Numbered from the stretch's first letter, positions 35,236 to 44,055 are shown. The stretch is 64,000 bases of DNA from Methylobacterium sp. J-048 (GCF_022829515.1 NZ_JAKSYL010000284.1:1-64000), one strand, 5' to 3'. Numbers and translations: made by a program. Notes: a model not told the origin generated them from the letters alone.

Positions 35236-35934
35236 ATGATGATCGAGACGACAGGTCGGCCATTCAGCCGGGTGCGCCATCCGGCCTGGGTGCGCCTGAC
35301 CCACTGGACCGGCGCGGCCGCGACCCTGGCGCTGATGGTCAGCGGCACCGCGATCCTGCTGGCCCTGCCGAAGCTGTTCTGGGGCGAGACCGGGGCCAAC
35401 GACGCGCCGGCCTGGATCACCCTGCCGCTGCCGGTCGATCTCGAGCAGACCGGCTGGGCGCGCAACCTTCATTTCCTGGCCGCCTGGATTTTTGTCCTCA
35501 ACGGCGCCGCCTATCTGGGTCTCGCCCTGCTGCGCGGGCACCTGCGCCGGCGCCTGCTGCCGGAGCCGGCCGAGATCCGGCCGCGGGCGCTTCTGGGCGA
35601 GGTTCGGGCGCATCTGCGCCTGCGCGGCGGCGCGCCGCCCAACGGCCGCTACAACGCGCTCCAGAAGATCGCCTATCTGGTCGTCCTCCTGCTGCTGGCG
35701 CCGCTGATGCTGCTCACCGGCCTGACCCTGTCGCCCGGCGTCACCGCGGCCTGGCCGGAGCTGTTCACCCTGTTCGGCGGCCGGCAATCGGCCCGGACGA
35801 TCCACTTCCTGTCGGCCTTCGGGATGGTCGCGTTCCTGGCCATTCACATCTGGCAGGTGCTGGCCAACCGGCCGGTGGACCTGATGCGCGGCATGACCGT
35901 CGGGCGCACCGGCAACCCGGAGGAGACCCGATGA
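35236..35934 (+). CDS. Cytochrome b561/b6-like membrane subunit
   Basis: A protein of 232 aa with four membrane helices (about 22-45, 72-95, 145-165, 185-205). Histidines positioned for heme binding include WVRLTHWTG in helix 1, ARNLHFLAAW in helix 2 and RTIHFLSAF / LAIHIWQV near the end, as in thiosulfate reductase-type cytochrome b subunits. It overlaps the next gene by 4 bp (ATGA), and that gene is a Tat-exported molybdopterin protein. The pair should therefore be a membrane-linked periplasmic oxidoreductase with this subunit carrying electrons to or from the quinone pool. Confidence 0.85.
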   Translation: MMIETTGRPFSRVRHPAWVRLTHWTGAAATLALMVSGTAILLALPKLFWGETGANDAPAWITLPLPVDLEQTGWARNLHFLAAWIFVLNGAAYLGLALLRGHLRRRLLPEPAEIRPRALLGEVRAHLRLRGGAPPNGRYNALQKIAYLVVLLLLAPLMLLTGLTLSPGVTAAWPELFTLFGGRQSARTIHFLSAFGMVAFLAIHIWQVLANRPVDLMRGMTVGRTGNPEETR

Positions 35935-36671
35935 GCGCGCTGACCCGTCGCCGCCTGATCCTCGGGACCGCCGGATTCGGCGCGGCCGGCCTCGTCGGCG
36001 GCTGCGATCCCGGCGCGCCGCAGCTGCGCCCCAACCCCTACGGCCTGAGCGACTGGCTGACCTTCGCGGGGCAGCGGTTTTTGCTGGCGCGCCAGCCGCT
36101 CGCCCGGGAATTCGGGCCCGAGGCGATCTCGGCTTTGTTCCCGACGATCAACACCACCGACCCGGACGACCCGGCCTATCGCCGCTCGAAGGCCCTGGGC
36201 TTCTCGGACTGGCGCCTGCCGGTCACGGGCCTCGTCGAGCGGCCGGGGGCGTTCTCGCTCGCCGAGCTGAAGGCGATGCCGGCGCGCACGCAGATCACGC
36301 TTCATTCCTGCGAGCAGGGCTGGTCGGCGATCGGCCAGTGGACGGGCGTGCCGCTGTCCCAGGTGCTCGCCGCCGCCGGGATGCGCCCGGAGGCGCGCTA
36401 CGTGGTGATCCGCACCGTCGACGGCTGGTGGGACAGCTACGACCTGTTCGATGCCCTGCACCCCCAGACGATCCTGGCCTACGGCATGAATGGCTCCGAC
36501 CTGCCGGTGGCCCACGGTGCGCCTTTGCGCCTGCGGGTGGAGCGCCAGCTCGGCTACAAGTCCTTGAAATACCTCGCCAGCATCGAGGCTGTGGACCGGG
36601 TCGACGGCATCGGCCACGGCCGCGGCAGCATGGTCGCGGGCCTCGGATTCAGCTGGTACGCTGGCATCTGA
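35931..36671 (+). CDS. Molybdopterin-dependent oxidoreductase (sulfite oxidase/YedY-like fold)
   Basis: Periplasmic protein of 246 aa. The N-terminus MSALTRRRLILGTAGFGAAGL is a twin-arginine signal, followed by a possible lipobox-like GGC. The Moco-binding domain shows the key cysteine in ITLHSCEQGWSAIGQWTGVPLSQVL and the LPVAHGAPLRLRVERQLGYKSLKYL segment typical of the oxidoreductase molybdopterin-binding domain. No C-terminal dimerisation domain is present, as in MsrP/YedY. The substrate is not evident; the partner cytochrome is the overlapping upstream gene. Confidence 0.86.
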   Translation: MSALTRRRLILGTAGFGAAGLVGGCDPGAPQLRPNPYGLSDWLTFAGQRFLLARQPLAREFGPEAISALFPTINTTDPDDPAYRRSKALGFSDWRLPVTGLVERPGAFSLAELKAMPARTQITLHSCEQGWSAIGQWTGVPLSQVLAAAGMRPEARYVVIRTVDGWWDSYDLFDALHPQTILAYGMNGSDLPVAHGAPLRLRVERQLGYKSLKYLASIEAVDRVDGIGHGRGSMVAGLGFSWYAGI

Positions 36672-36714
36672 GCCGCCCGTCGCGCGGCGGGCAAGGGGAC
36701 GAGGCTTGGCGGCG

Positions 36715-37689
36715 ATGGATCTCACGATCGGTCTGAGCACGTTCGCGGTCGGCGCCGCGGCGCTGGCGGTGGTCACGTTGGCGGCCGGCGTGAAGATGAT
36801 CCCGCAGGGCTACGTCTACACGGTCGAGCGGTTCGGCCGCTACGCCCGCACTCTGGAATCCGGCCTCGGCCTGATCATCCCGTTCGTCGAGCGCATCGGC
36901 CGGCGGGTCAACGTGATGGAGCAGGTGGTCGACGTCCCGAGCCAGCAGGCCTTCACCCGCGACAATGCCGGCGTGACCATCGACGCGGTGGTGTTCTACC
37001 AGGTGCTCGATGCGGCGCGGGCCTCCTACGAGGTCTCGAACCTCGACCTCGCCATGACCACCCTGACCATGACCAACATCCGCACCGTGGTCGGCTCGAT
37101 GGACCTCGACCAGCTCCTCGCCCACCGGGACGAGATCAACGAGCGCCTGCTGCGGGTGATGGATGCGGCGGCCTCGCCCTGGGGCGTGAAGATGAACCGC
37201 ATCGAGATCAAGGACATCGTGCCCCCGGCCGACCTCGCCGGCGCCATGGCCCGGCAGATGAAGGCCGAGCGCGAGAAGCGCGCCTCGATCCTGGAGGCGG
37301 AGGGCCAGCGGGCCGCCGACATCCTGCGGGCGGAGGGGCGCAAGCAATCGGCGATCCTGGAGGCGGAAGGCCGCCGCGAGGCCGCGTTCCGCGATGCCGA
37401 GGCCCGCGAGCGCTCCGCCGAGGCCGAGGCGGCGGCGACCGGGATGCTCAGCCGGGCGATCGCCGAGGGGGACATCGCGGCTGCCAATTTTTTGGTGGCG
37501 GAGAAATACGTCGACGCGGTGCGGGCGCTCGCCACCGCGCCGAACCAGCGCGTCGTGGTGGTGCCGATCGAGGCGGCGGCGTTGGCCGGCACCCTGGGCG
37601 GCATCGGCGAGCTCACCCGCGCGGTGTTCGGCGAGGCGAGCCCGCCCCGGCGCGCGGGCACGCCGCCCAACGTCGCGCCGCGGACCTGA
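36715..37689 (+). CDS. SPFH/band-7 protein (QmcA/stomatin-like)
   Basis: A protein of 324 aa with one N-terminal membrane helix (about 5-25). Then comes the SPFH domain (MIPQGYVYTVERFGRYARTLESGLGLIIPFVERIG...NVMEQVVDVPSQQAFTRDNAGVTIDAVVFYQVLD). A long Ala/Glu-rich coiled coil (about 180-250) ends in FLVAEKYVDAVRAL. An in-frame TTG at 36706 is an alternative start. It is followed after 3 bp by an NfeD gene, the standard pairing of membrane-domain scaffold proteins. Confidence 0.92.
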   Translation: MDLTIGLSTFAVGAAALAVVTLAAGVKMIPQGYVYTVERFGRYARTLESGLGLIIPFVERIGRRVNVMEQVVDVPSQQAFTRDNAGVTIDAVVFYQVLDAARASYEVSNLDLAMTTLTMTNIRTVVGSMDLDQLLAHRDEINERLLRVMDAAASPWGVKMNRIEIKDIVPPADLAGAMARQMKAEREKRASILEAEGQRAADILRAEGRKQSAILEAEGRREAAFRDAEARERSAEAEAAATGMLSRAIAEGDIAAANFLVAEKYVDAVRALATAPNQRVVVVPIEAAALAGTLGGIGELTRAVFGEASPPRRAGTPPNVAPRT

Positions 37690-37692
37690 GCC

Positions 37693-38142
37693 ATGGCCGA
37701 TCCGCTGGCGATCCTGGCGGCCCTCGGGCCGGCCTGGAGCTGGGTGATCGCCGGCTTGGTCCTGGCCGGCGCCGAGATCGTCGCGCCGGGGGTGTTCCTG
37801 ATCTGGTTCGGCCTCGCGGCGCTGGCGACCGGCCTCGCCGCCGCGCTGATCCCGATGCCGTGGCAGGGCCAGACCCTGCTGTTCGCCGGCCTCGCCGTCG
37901 CCCTGGTCGGGATCGCCACCCGCCTGCACCGCCGCGCCGGCGCTCACACGCCGATCCTTAACCGCGCCGACCGCGGCCTGATCGGCCGCGAGGGCGTGCT
38001 CGCCGAGCCGATCGTCCAGGGCACCGGCCGCATCCGCTTCGACGATACCCTGTGGCGGATCGAAGGACCGGACCTGCCGGCCGGGGCGCGGGTGCGGGTG
38101 GCCGGGCTTGCCGGGACGGTGCTGCGGGTGGAGGCGGTGTGA
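37693..38142 (+). CDS. NfeD-family protein
   Basis: Short NfeD of 149 aa with three membrane helices (about 12-75, including the LAGAEIVAPGVFLIWFGLAAL block). A C-terminal OB-fold domain (about 90-149) contains LIGREGVLAEPIVQGTGRIRFDDTLWRIEG. These proteins work with the SPFH partner encoded 3 bp upstream, in membrane microdomain upkeep. No protease domain is present. Confidence 0.9.
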   Translation: MADPLAILAALGPAWSWVIAGLVLAGAEIVAPGVFLIWFGLAALATGLAAALIPMPWQGQTLLFAGLAVALVGIATRLHRRAGAHTPILNRADRGLIGREGVLAEPIVQGTGRIRFDDTLWRIEGPDLPAGARVRVAGLAGTVLRVEAV

Positions 38143-38276
38143 GGGGCGCGCTGGGCGCTGCCGGGCGGGTTTGTTGAGGACTGCTTTCGACTCTTCAGCG
38201 ACGCTAGGAAGGTCTGCTTCCGACGTATCCGCTTGTCCGATTACAGGACATTGCAGGATGCCGATCGGCCCGCTAT

Positions 38277-38300
38277 AAACTGAACACAATGGTTCAGTTT
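38277..38300. promoter_or_regulatory. Palindromic operator overlapping the arsR start codon
   Basis: A perfect 9-bp inverted repeat, AAACTGAAC / GTTCAGTTT, with a 6-bp spacer that contains the ATG of the ArsR gene at 38289. ArsR-family repressors bind dyads of this size at their own promoters, so this is a good candidate for autorepression. Confidence 0.6.
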
Positions 38301-38654
38301 TTGGCAGCGCACCTCGATGCCTCTTTCGCCGCTCTATCGGACGCGACGCGTCGGGGCGTTCTGGAGCAGCTTGGGCGTGCCGATGCTTCGATCACGGAGC
38401 TTGCAGACGCATTCTGCATGACCCTGACAGGCATGAAAAAGCACGTCGGCGTCTTGGAGCGGGCGGGGCTGGTCACGACGCAGAAGGTCGGACGCGTGCG
38501 CACCTGCAAGCTAGGCCGCAGCATGCTCGCGGAAGAGACGGCCTGGATCGAAGAATACCGCCGGCTTTGGTCTTCGCGTTTCGACGCGTTGGATCAGGTC
38601 GTCGAGGAACTGAAGCAGAGGGAGACGTTCGATGGACGCAGGTCAACGGAGTGA
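38289..38654 (+). CDS. ArsR-family transcriptional regulator
   Basis: Winged-helix repressor of 121 aa: LAAHLDASFAALSDATRRGVLEQLGRADASITELADAFCMTLTGMKKHVGVLERAGLVTTQKVGRVRTCKL covers the helix-turn-helix and wing. A cysteine (AFCMT) lies in the recognition region, but no typical metal-site CXC pair is present. It overlaps the downstream AHSA1-domain gene by 23 bp. ArsR-AHSA1 pairs are a common toxin/solvent-response-type module with unknown ligands. The DNA here is less GC-biased than the neighbours, which may hint at transfer. Confidence 0.88.
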   Translation: MVQFLAAHLDASFAALSDATRRGVLEQLGRADASITELADAFCMTLTGMKKHVGVLERAGLVTTQKVGRVRTCKLGRSMLAEETAWIEEYRRLWSSRFDALDQVVEELKQRETFDGRRSTE

Positions 38655-39150
38655 TCCCGCCGCTGGGAAGGCCCGTACGACGGTGGAGCGGGCATCGGAT
38701 AAGGAACTTGTCGTCACGCGAACCATCGATGGTCCGGCTTGCCTCGTGTTTGAAGCATGGACCAAGCCCGAGCTGTTCCAGCAATGGTGGGCGCCCAAAT
38801 CGTTCGGCCTCTCCTTGATCTCATTCGAGGCCGACATTCGCACAGGCGGAACGTATCGGCTGGTGACGGGCCATCCTTCCTCGGAGCAGCCCATGGCGTT
38901 CTTCGGTCGATACATCGAAGTGACCCCGCATGCCCGCCTGGTCTGGACCAACGACGAAGGCGGCGAGGATGGCGCCGTTACAACGGTGACCTTCGAGGAA
39001 AAGGATGGCGCGACACAAGTCGTCGTGCAGGAGCGCTACCCCTCGAAGGAAGCGCTCGACGAGGCCTTGGCCTCTGGAAGCACCAGCGGGTGGGGCGAGC
39101 AGTTCGAGCAGCTGGACCACCTGATCGTCGGCCTGGACGCGGAGGCCTGA
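38632..39150 (+). CDS. SRPBCC/AHSA1 domain protein
   Basis: A protein of 172 aa with the START/Bet v 1-like helix-grip fold of the activator-of-Hsp90 type. Visible motifs: LVVTRTIDGPACLVFEAWTKPELFQQWWAPKSFG at the N-terminal strand-helix and the closing GWGEQFEQLDHLIVGL helix. It should hold a hydrophobic ligand. Its start lies inside the arsR coding region, so both are expressed from one message under the candidate operator at 38277. Confidence 0.88.
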   Translation: MDAGQRSDPAAGKARTTVERASDKELVVTRTIDGPACLVFEAWTKPELFQQWWAPKSFGLSLISFEADIRTGGTYRLVTGHPSSEQPMAFFGRYIEVTPHARLVWTNDEGGEDGAVTTVTFEEKDGATQVVVQERYPSKEALDEALASGSTSGWGEQFEQLDHLIVGLDAEA

Positions 39151-39431
39151 CAGCTAAGGGGGTGCGCTTTCCCGTTCGTCAGCGGAACGAACGAGCCCTC
39201 CCGGACAAGTCGTGCACCGGCTCCCTACGAAGAAATCGGATCGCAGACGCAACAACCACTTCGGGGCGAACGGCCAGGGTCCGGGATAGCCATCCAAAGC
39301 AGCCTCCTCTGGGACCTAAGGCCCGAGGTCTCGACCAAACGCTGCAACCGCCCGCGCTGCATGGATGAACTGTCCGGCCCCACACGCGTCCGTCGAGCCC
39401 GGGCGGTAGGCTCTCGCCGATCCAGATTCCC

Positions 39432-42299
39432 CTACCCGAACGCCCCGACCTCGTGCTGGATCATCCCCGAGATCTCGCGCACCTGGTCGAACAGGCGGCG
39501 GATCGGCTGGAACAGGTTGGCGTGCTCGGCCTCGTAGGTGCCGACATCCCGGGGACCGGCGGGCTCGCCGAAGTTGAGGCCGAGCGTCGGGTCCGGGGTG
39601 ACCGGGAAGATCTCGTCGAGAAGCTTCAGGCAGCCGTCGATGTCGAGGCGCAGGAAGCGCTCCAGCAACTGCTCGCGGGAGATGCCCGCCTGCGGGCGGA
39701 AGCCCGGAATGTGCACCGCCAGGAACCAGATCCGGTGGATCAGCGCGAGCCGCAGGGCGTGCAGCAGGGTCAGCCGGGCCGACATGCCGGGCAGGTCCGG
39801 GGCCGCGGTGGTGAGCGCCAGCCAGTCGCGGGTCAGGCGGCCGAACAGGCCGCGCAGCGAAGCAGCGAGGTCGAGGCGCTCCAGGGCGCCGGCGATCACC
39901 ACCAGCTCGTCCCGGCGGAAATCTTTCTGGGTGCGGCGGGCCCGCTCCAGCCAGACCGCCGGGTCGAGGGTGTCGATATAGGCGCGCAGCACGTCGAGAT
40001 CGCCCGCCGCCGCCGCGTGCTGGACCAGCCGGAACGCCCGTGAGAACCGGACCGAATCCCGGCGCATGTCGCGGAACAGGTCGGGGCCGCGCTGGGCGGC
40101 CCGGCCGATCCCGTGGAGGGAGTTCGCCAAAAAACCGAGCTGGTGCAGGATCGCGTTGTTGGGGATCGCCCGCATCTGGCGAGGATGGGTGACGCGGGCC
40201 GGGCCGCCATTGTCGGTCTGGCGCGCCACCGGGCGGGAGCCGGTGCGGTCGATCAGGCTCGGGCCGAAGGTGCCGAGCAAGGCGGCGTAGCCGGCATCGT
40301 CGACCAGGGCCTCCATGTCCTGCCGGGCGGCGGTGAAGAATTCCAGGGCGAAGTCCGGCTCCGAATAGATCGGGTCGTCCTTGACGTCGCCGCCCGCGGC
40401 GGCGTCGTTCAGGGCATAGTCGGAAAAGCTGTCGTCCTCGGCGATGTCGAGGGCGTAGACGTGCTCGGCGATGCGGGCGACGCTGGCCTGGGCCAGGGCC
40501 TCGGTGCCGTAGAGCAGGTAGCCGTCGGTGCCCTGGAAGCTCGATTCGAGCCGCACCTTGAGGCCGGCCTTGCGGGCGCGGTCGCGGGCATCCTCGGGGG
40601 CCAGGTAGGCGAGGCGGTCGCGCAGCGAGGTCGGGTGGGCGCCGCGGCCGATCGATTCGCCGTGGGTGTCGAAGATCGCGAGCTCGACATCGGCCAGGCC
40701 GTTCTGGACCAGCATCTCGGTGATGCGCAGGCGCAGCCGCTCGATCCAGAAGGTCGCGGCGAGCTGGCCGACATAGCGGCCCGAATCCGAGTAGCCGAAC
40801 TGCACGGTCAGCCGGCCGATCCGCTTGAGGTACTGGCGCCAATGCGGGTTGCGCAGCGCATCGTCGAGCACCCGGATGCCTTGCTCCAGGGCGCTCGCGG
40901 TCTCGAACAGGGGCGTGATCTCGAGCTTGTCGGCGATGCCGTAATGGCGCGCGAGCCACAGGGCGGCGAGCAGGGTGTAGCCGGTCTCGGTCTCGGCGAT
41001 CAGGAACCGCACCGGATGGGTGCCGTCCACATGCTTGAGGATCTGGGCGATGGTCATCATCAGCCGGGCGGCCGAGGCTCGCTCGGCGGCGAGCGCGCCG
41101 AAATCCACCGCCACCGGGCGGACGTCGTTCAGGAGCGTGTGGATGGTCGCGAGATGCGAGCGGCGCTGGGCCGAGTCGGTGGGTTCGCCTTCGAGGTCGA
41201 TCACCCGGCGCACGGCGTTGTGGATCTGGCTGGCGTTCAGCCGGAAATGCGGCAGGGCGTTCGACAGGCCGTGTGTGGCGACGCCCGAGCGCAGGATCGC
41301 GATCGCCCGCTTGTCGGACTCGTCGGCTTTCTCCAGCGCCGCGGTGAGGCCGGCCACCAGGGCGCCGGCATCGGTCTGGGCGCGCTCGCGCTCGATGATC
41401 AGCGCCAGGGCGAAGCGGTGGACCGATTCGAGCGACGGCTTGTCGCCGAGCCGGGGCGCGACCGCAAGCTGGCGGTTGACCGCGGCGAGCGCCCCCTCGG
41501 CGAGGCCCCGGACCTCCCGGCAGGCGGGGCTGTCGGGCAGGTCGCGCATCACCCGGTCGAACTGCATGCGCTTGGAGATCAGCCGGTAGCGCAGGGTGTC
41601 CCACCAGCCGATATCGGTGCGCCCGTCGGTGTCGCAGCCGACCCAGCTGGCGATGGCGAAGGGGCGGGGCGTCAGCGCGGTCCAGCCATCCGGCCAGCGA
41701 GCGCGGGCGGCGTCGAGCAGGGCGCCGTTGAACGCGTCCAGCGCGAGCCGGCCGTTATTGGCCGCCGCGCAGGCCTGCTCGAACTCCGCATCCAGGGTGA
41801 TCGGCGCGTCCGGCCGGGTCGAGAGGGCGGCGGCGCGGGCGATCAGGTCGGCCCGGGCCTCGGCGTTCGGCAGGCTCGCGGCCTGGGCGAGCAGGCCCGC
41901 CACGACTTTCGGCATGCCGAAGGTCGGGTGGGCGGTGAACACCACCGCGAAGGCGGTGCGGTGAATGAAGGCCGCGAACGCCTCGACGCTCCCGGGCGCG
42001 GCGGCGACGAGGCGCGCGGGGGTCGCGGCCTGCGGGTCGGCCGGGCCGGCCTCCAACCCGACATAGCCGCGCAGACGCTCGGCCCGGGCCGCGAGGGCCG
42101 CGGCGCGCAGGCGCACGAACAGGCCGTCTAGGTCCCCCGCCGCGATCTCGTTGCGGTCGAACCGGCGGGTGATCGCCAGGGTCACGGCCAGGACGGGGTT
42201 GCGGAACGGGTCCTCCCGGGCCTGCTCCCGGGCGCTCTCGATCAGCCCGAGGAGGTGGCTCTCCAGTTCCTCGGGCTCGCGGCTCGGCTCATGCTGCAT
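39432..42299 (-). CDS. Divergent phosphoenolpyruvate carboxylase homologue
   Basis: A protein of 955 aa that follows the PEP carboxylase fold end to end but with altered signatures. The catalytic-histidine motif is FTAHPTF, where the classical form is LTAHPTE. GYSDSAKDAG is replaced by GYSDSGRYVG (Lys to Arg). The mobile-loop FHGRGGSIGRGG is FDTHGESIGRGA (one of two arginines lost). RAIPW...TQNR is RAIPN...HQLG, and the C-terminal NTG end is missing. The start at 42299 (MQHEPSREPEE) is taken as the first good Met. Canonical PEPC fixes bicarbonate in the serine cycle of methylotrophs. Whether this version is active is unclear. Confidence 0.78.
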   Translation of the reverse strand: MQHEPSREPEELESHLLGLIESAREQAREDPFRNPVLAVTLAITRRFDRNEIAAGDLDGLFVRLRAAALAARAERLRGYVGLEAGPADPQAATPARLVAAAPGSVEAFAAFIHRTAFAVVFTAHPTFGMPKVVAGLLAQAASLPNAEARADLIARAAALSTRPDAPITLDAEFEQACAAANNGRLALDAFNGALLDAARARWPDGWTALTPRPFAIASWVGCDTDGRTDIGWWDTLRYRLISKRMQFDRVMRDLPDSPACREVRGLAEGALAAVNRQLAVAPRLGDKPSLESVHRFALALIIERERAQTDAGALVAGLTAALEKADESDKRAIAILRSGVATHGLSNALPHFRLNASQIHNAVRRVIDLEGEPTDSAQRRSHLATIHTLLNDVRPVAVDFGALAAERASAARLMMTIAQILKHVDGTHPVRFLIAETETGYTLLAALWLARHYGIADKLEITPLFETASALEQGIRVLDDALRNPHWRQYLKRIGRLTVQFGYSDSGRYVGQLAATFWIERLRLRITEMLVQNGLADVELAIFDTHGESIGRGAHPTSLRDRLAYLAPEDARDRARKAGLKVRLESSFQGTDGYLLYGTEALAQASVARIAEHVYALDIAEDDSFSDYALNDAAAGGDVKDDPIYSEPDFALEFFTAARQDMEALVDDAGYAALLGTFGPSLIDRTGSRPVARQTDNGGPARVTHPRQMRAIPNNAILHQLGFLANSLHGIGRAAQRGPDLFRDMRRDSVRFSRAFRLVQHAAAAGDLDVLRAYIDTLDPAVWLERARRTQKDFRRDELVVIAGALERLDLAASLRGLFGRLTRDWLALTTAAPDLPGMSARLTLLHALRLALIHRIWFLAVHIPGFRPQAGISREQLLERFLRLDIDGCLKLLDEIFPVTPDPTLGLNFGEPAGPRDVGTYEAEHANLFQPIRRLFDQVREISGMIQHEVGAFG

Positions 42300-42407
42300 C
42301 GATCGATCCCGGTTCCGGCCTGCGCGCGTCTTAACGCTACACGCAAGGCGTGTTCCACGCATGACGGGGTGACGGGACTCCTGCGGGCGTCTAGAGCTTC
42401 ACGCCTG

Positions 42408-42710
42408 ATGGAGCGCCTGCTGATCATCCTGGCCGTGCTGATCTGTGTCGTGGCCGGAGTCGCGGTCATCGGCATGTCGGCCCGCAGCCGACGCGAGCCC
42501 CTGCGCATGGGCGCCGAACTCGACGCCGAGGACGAGCACCTGCTGATCGGTCCGGTCGGCCCGTCCCCAAGCCTGATCGACCGCGACGCCGAGGTGCTCG
42601 ACCCGCGCCTGCTGGATGTGGAGACGTTCGACCTGGAACCGATCGCAGCCCCCGAGCGGACGAAGCGGATCGAACCGCCGCGTTCCGCAAACTCGGATTC
42701 CGGACGATGA
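42408..42710 (+). CDS. Small membrane-anchored hypothetical protein
   Basis: A protein of 100 aa with one N-terminal membrane helix (MERLLIILAVLICVVAGVAVIGM) and an acidic cytoplasmic or periplasmic tail (EDEHLLIGPVGPSPSLIDRDAEVLDPRLLDVETFDLEP). No family recognised. It overlaps the next gene by 4 bp (ATGA), so the two are co-translated. Confidence 0.6.
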   Translation: MERLLIILAVLICVVAGVAVIGMSARSRREPLRMGAELDAEDEHLLIGPVGPSPSLIDRDAEVLDPRLLDVETFDLEPIAAPERTKRIEPPRSANSDSGR

Positions 42711-43348
42711 GGATTGGGCTTCCCGGCGCGGCGGCAATGCTGACGCTCGCCCTCCTGGCCACCCCAGCGGCGGTCGCGGCACCGGCTCCGCCGTCCCCGG
42801 GCGCGCCGCCCGCGGTCCAGGGCGCTCCCGCGCCGGCCGAGCCCGCGCCAGATCCCAATCCGGCCGCCGCGCCGCCGGTCGAGCAGCCCTGCGGGGCCCG
42901 GGCGGCGCGCTACGAGGGCGGCAAAGGGTTCACCATGGTGGTCACCCGGGCCGGGCATGTGAAGACGACGAACCCGCTCCGGCCGCTCACCCCGGAGGTG
43001 AACGAGGTCCTGCAAGTCGTGATCGCCGGCAAGGTCGCCACGGCGTACGGGCCGGATTTCTCGACCCTGCGGCGCGGCACCGCCCCGGCCGCCATCGAGG
43101 CGATGCTGGGCGGCCCGATCCATTGGCAGCCGGCCCTGCCGACCCTGCCGGATCCGATCGCCATCGTCACCGAGGAGGGGGCGACCCTGGCGCAACTCGC
43201 CTTCCGCGTCTGCGAGGATCTCCCCGCCGTCAAGGCGGCGCCGAAACCCCAGGCCAAGAAGAAGGCCCCGGCCAAGCGCCCCGCCGCCAAGCCGGCCGAG
43301 AAGGCGCCCCCGGGCTTCTCCGTGCCCCAGGGGGCGATCGCCGAGTAG
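42707..43348 (+). CDS. Exported Pro/Ala-rich hypothetical protein
   Basis: A protein of 213 aa with a signal peptide (MLTLALLATPAAVAA) and a Pro/Ala-rich linker (about 25-65). A small folded domain with two cysteines (QPCGAR near 62, RVCEDL near 168) and the segment FTMVVTRAGHVKTTNPLRPLTPEVNEVLQVVIAGK follows. The Lys/Pro/Ala-rich tail is low complexity and could contact nucleic acid or the cell wall. No family recognised. ATGA-coupled to the membrane protein upstream. Confidence 0.6.
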   Translation: MRIGLPGAAAMLTLALLATPAAVAAPAPPSPGAPPAVQGAPAPAEPAPDPNPAAAPPVEQPCGARAARYEGGKGFTMVVTRAGHVKTTNPLRPLTPEVNEVLQVVIAGKVATAYGPDFSTLRRGTAPAAIEAMLGGPIHWQPALPTLPDPIAIVTEEGATLAQLAFRVCEDLPAVKAAPKPQAKKKAPAKRPAAKPAEKAPPGFSVPQGAIAE

Positions 43349-43416
43349 GCAATGCAAGACCTTTCGCAGCAGGCGGAAACGATCTGCGCTGCCGCGGTTC
43401 CGAATCTGGCGCGGGT

Positions 43417-43443
43417 CCCCTCACCCGTGCGGGAGAGGGGGCC
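43417..43443. repeat. Partial family C repeat
   Basis: CCCCTCACCCGTGCGGGAGAGGGGGCC matches the hairpin end of the repeat at 33775. Only one end is present. It lies between two convergent genes and may double as a terminator. Confidence 0.65.
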
Positions 43444-43469
43444 GTTGCGGGCCGCCGCGCCCGAAAAAA

Positions 43470-43829
43470 TTACTTCTGCTTGGCGATGATCTTGTCCTTG
43501 ATGCCGTCGTAGACACCCTGCGGGATGATCTTCTTGGCCACGAGGTCGTCCTTGCCGCGATAGGGCCGGCCCTTGATGATCGCAGCGGCGCGGGCGGCAC
43601 CGATGCCCGGCAGGGCGTCGAGCTCGGCGGCGCTGGCGCTGTTGAGGTCGATCAGGGCGCCCTTGGCGGCGTTCGGCGGCCCGGCCACCGGCGCGCTCGG
43701 GGCGGTCGGCCTGGCGGGCGCGGTGGGGGTCGCGGGGCTCGAGGTCTGGGGCGCCTGCGCCCAGGCGGGCGCCGCCGCGAGGCTCGACAGCAGGGCGAGG
43801 ATGGCGAAGGTCTTTTTGGAGGAAGCCAT
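43470..43829 (-). CDS. Exported helix-hairpin-helix (ComEA-like) protein
   Basis: A protein of 119 aa: signal peptide (FAILALLSSLAAAPAWA, cleavage near 25), a Pro/Thr/Ala linker to about residue 60, and a ComEA-type helix-hairpin-helix domain (ALIDLNSASAAELDALPGIGAARAAAIIKGRPYRGKDDLVAKKIIPQGVYDGIK). Such domains bind DNA non-specifically; ComEA holds incoming DNA in the periplasm. No other competence genes are close. The start at 43829 is chosen for the signal peptide. Confidence 0.85.
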   Translation of the reverse strand: MASSKKTFAILALLSSLAAAPAWAQAPQTSSPATPTAPARPTAPSAPVAGPPNAAKGALIDLNSASAAELDALPGIGAARAAAIIKGRPYRGKDDLVAKKIIPQGVYDGIKDKIIAKQK

Positions 43830-44055
43830 GGCGTTTCTCCCGAGGGGTCGGCCCGCTGCGCGGCGCCGTCTCACCCGATGTGGGTCCGGCGACTTGAACC
43901 CGGGCTTAACGGTTGTGTCGCCGCACCTCTAGCCACGGGCGGGCGCCGACGCTATAAGCGCGCCCTCATCCGTATCCCGCGGTGTGCGAGGCGATCCTCG
44001 ATCGAGGAGCCGCCCGCGCGCCGCTTTGCCCGCGGCATCACGAAGGATTTTTGCC

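Noticed and set aside
39151..39431. Possible small gene between the AHSA1 gene and the PEPC-like gene
   Set aside because: A short minus-strand frame at 39179-39385 has no ribosome-binding site or familiar protein text; the stretch is treated as non-coding.
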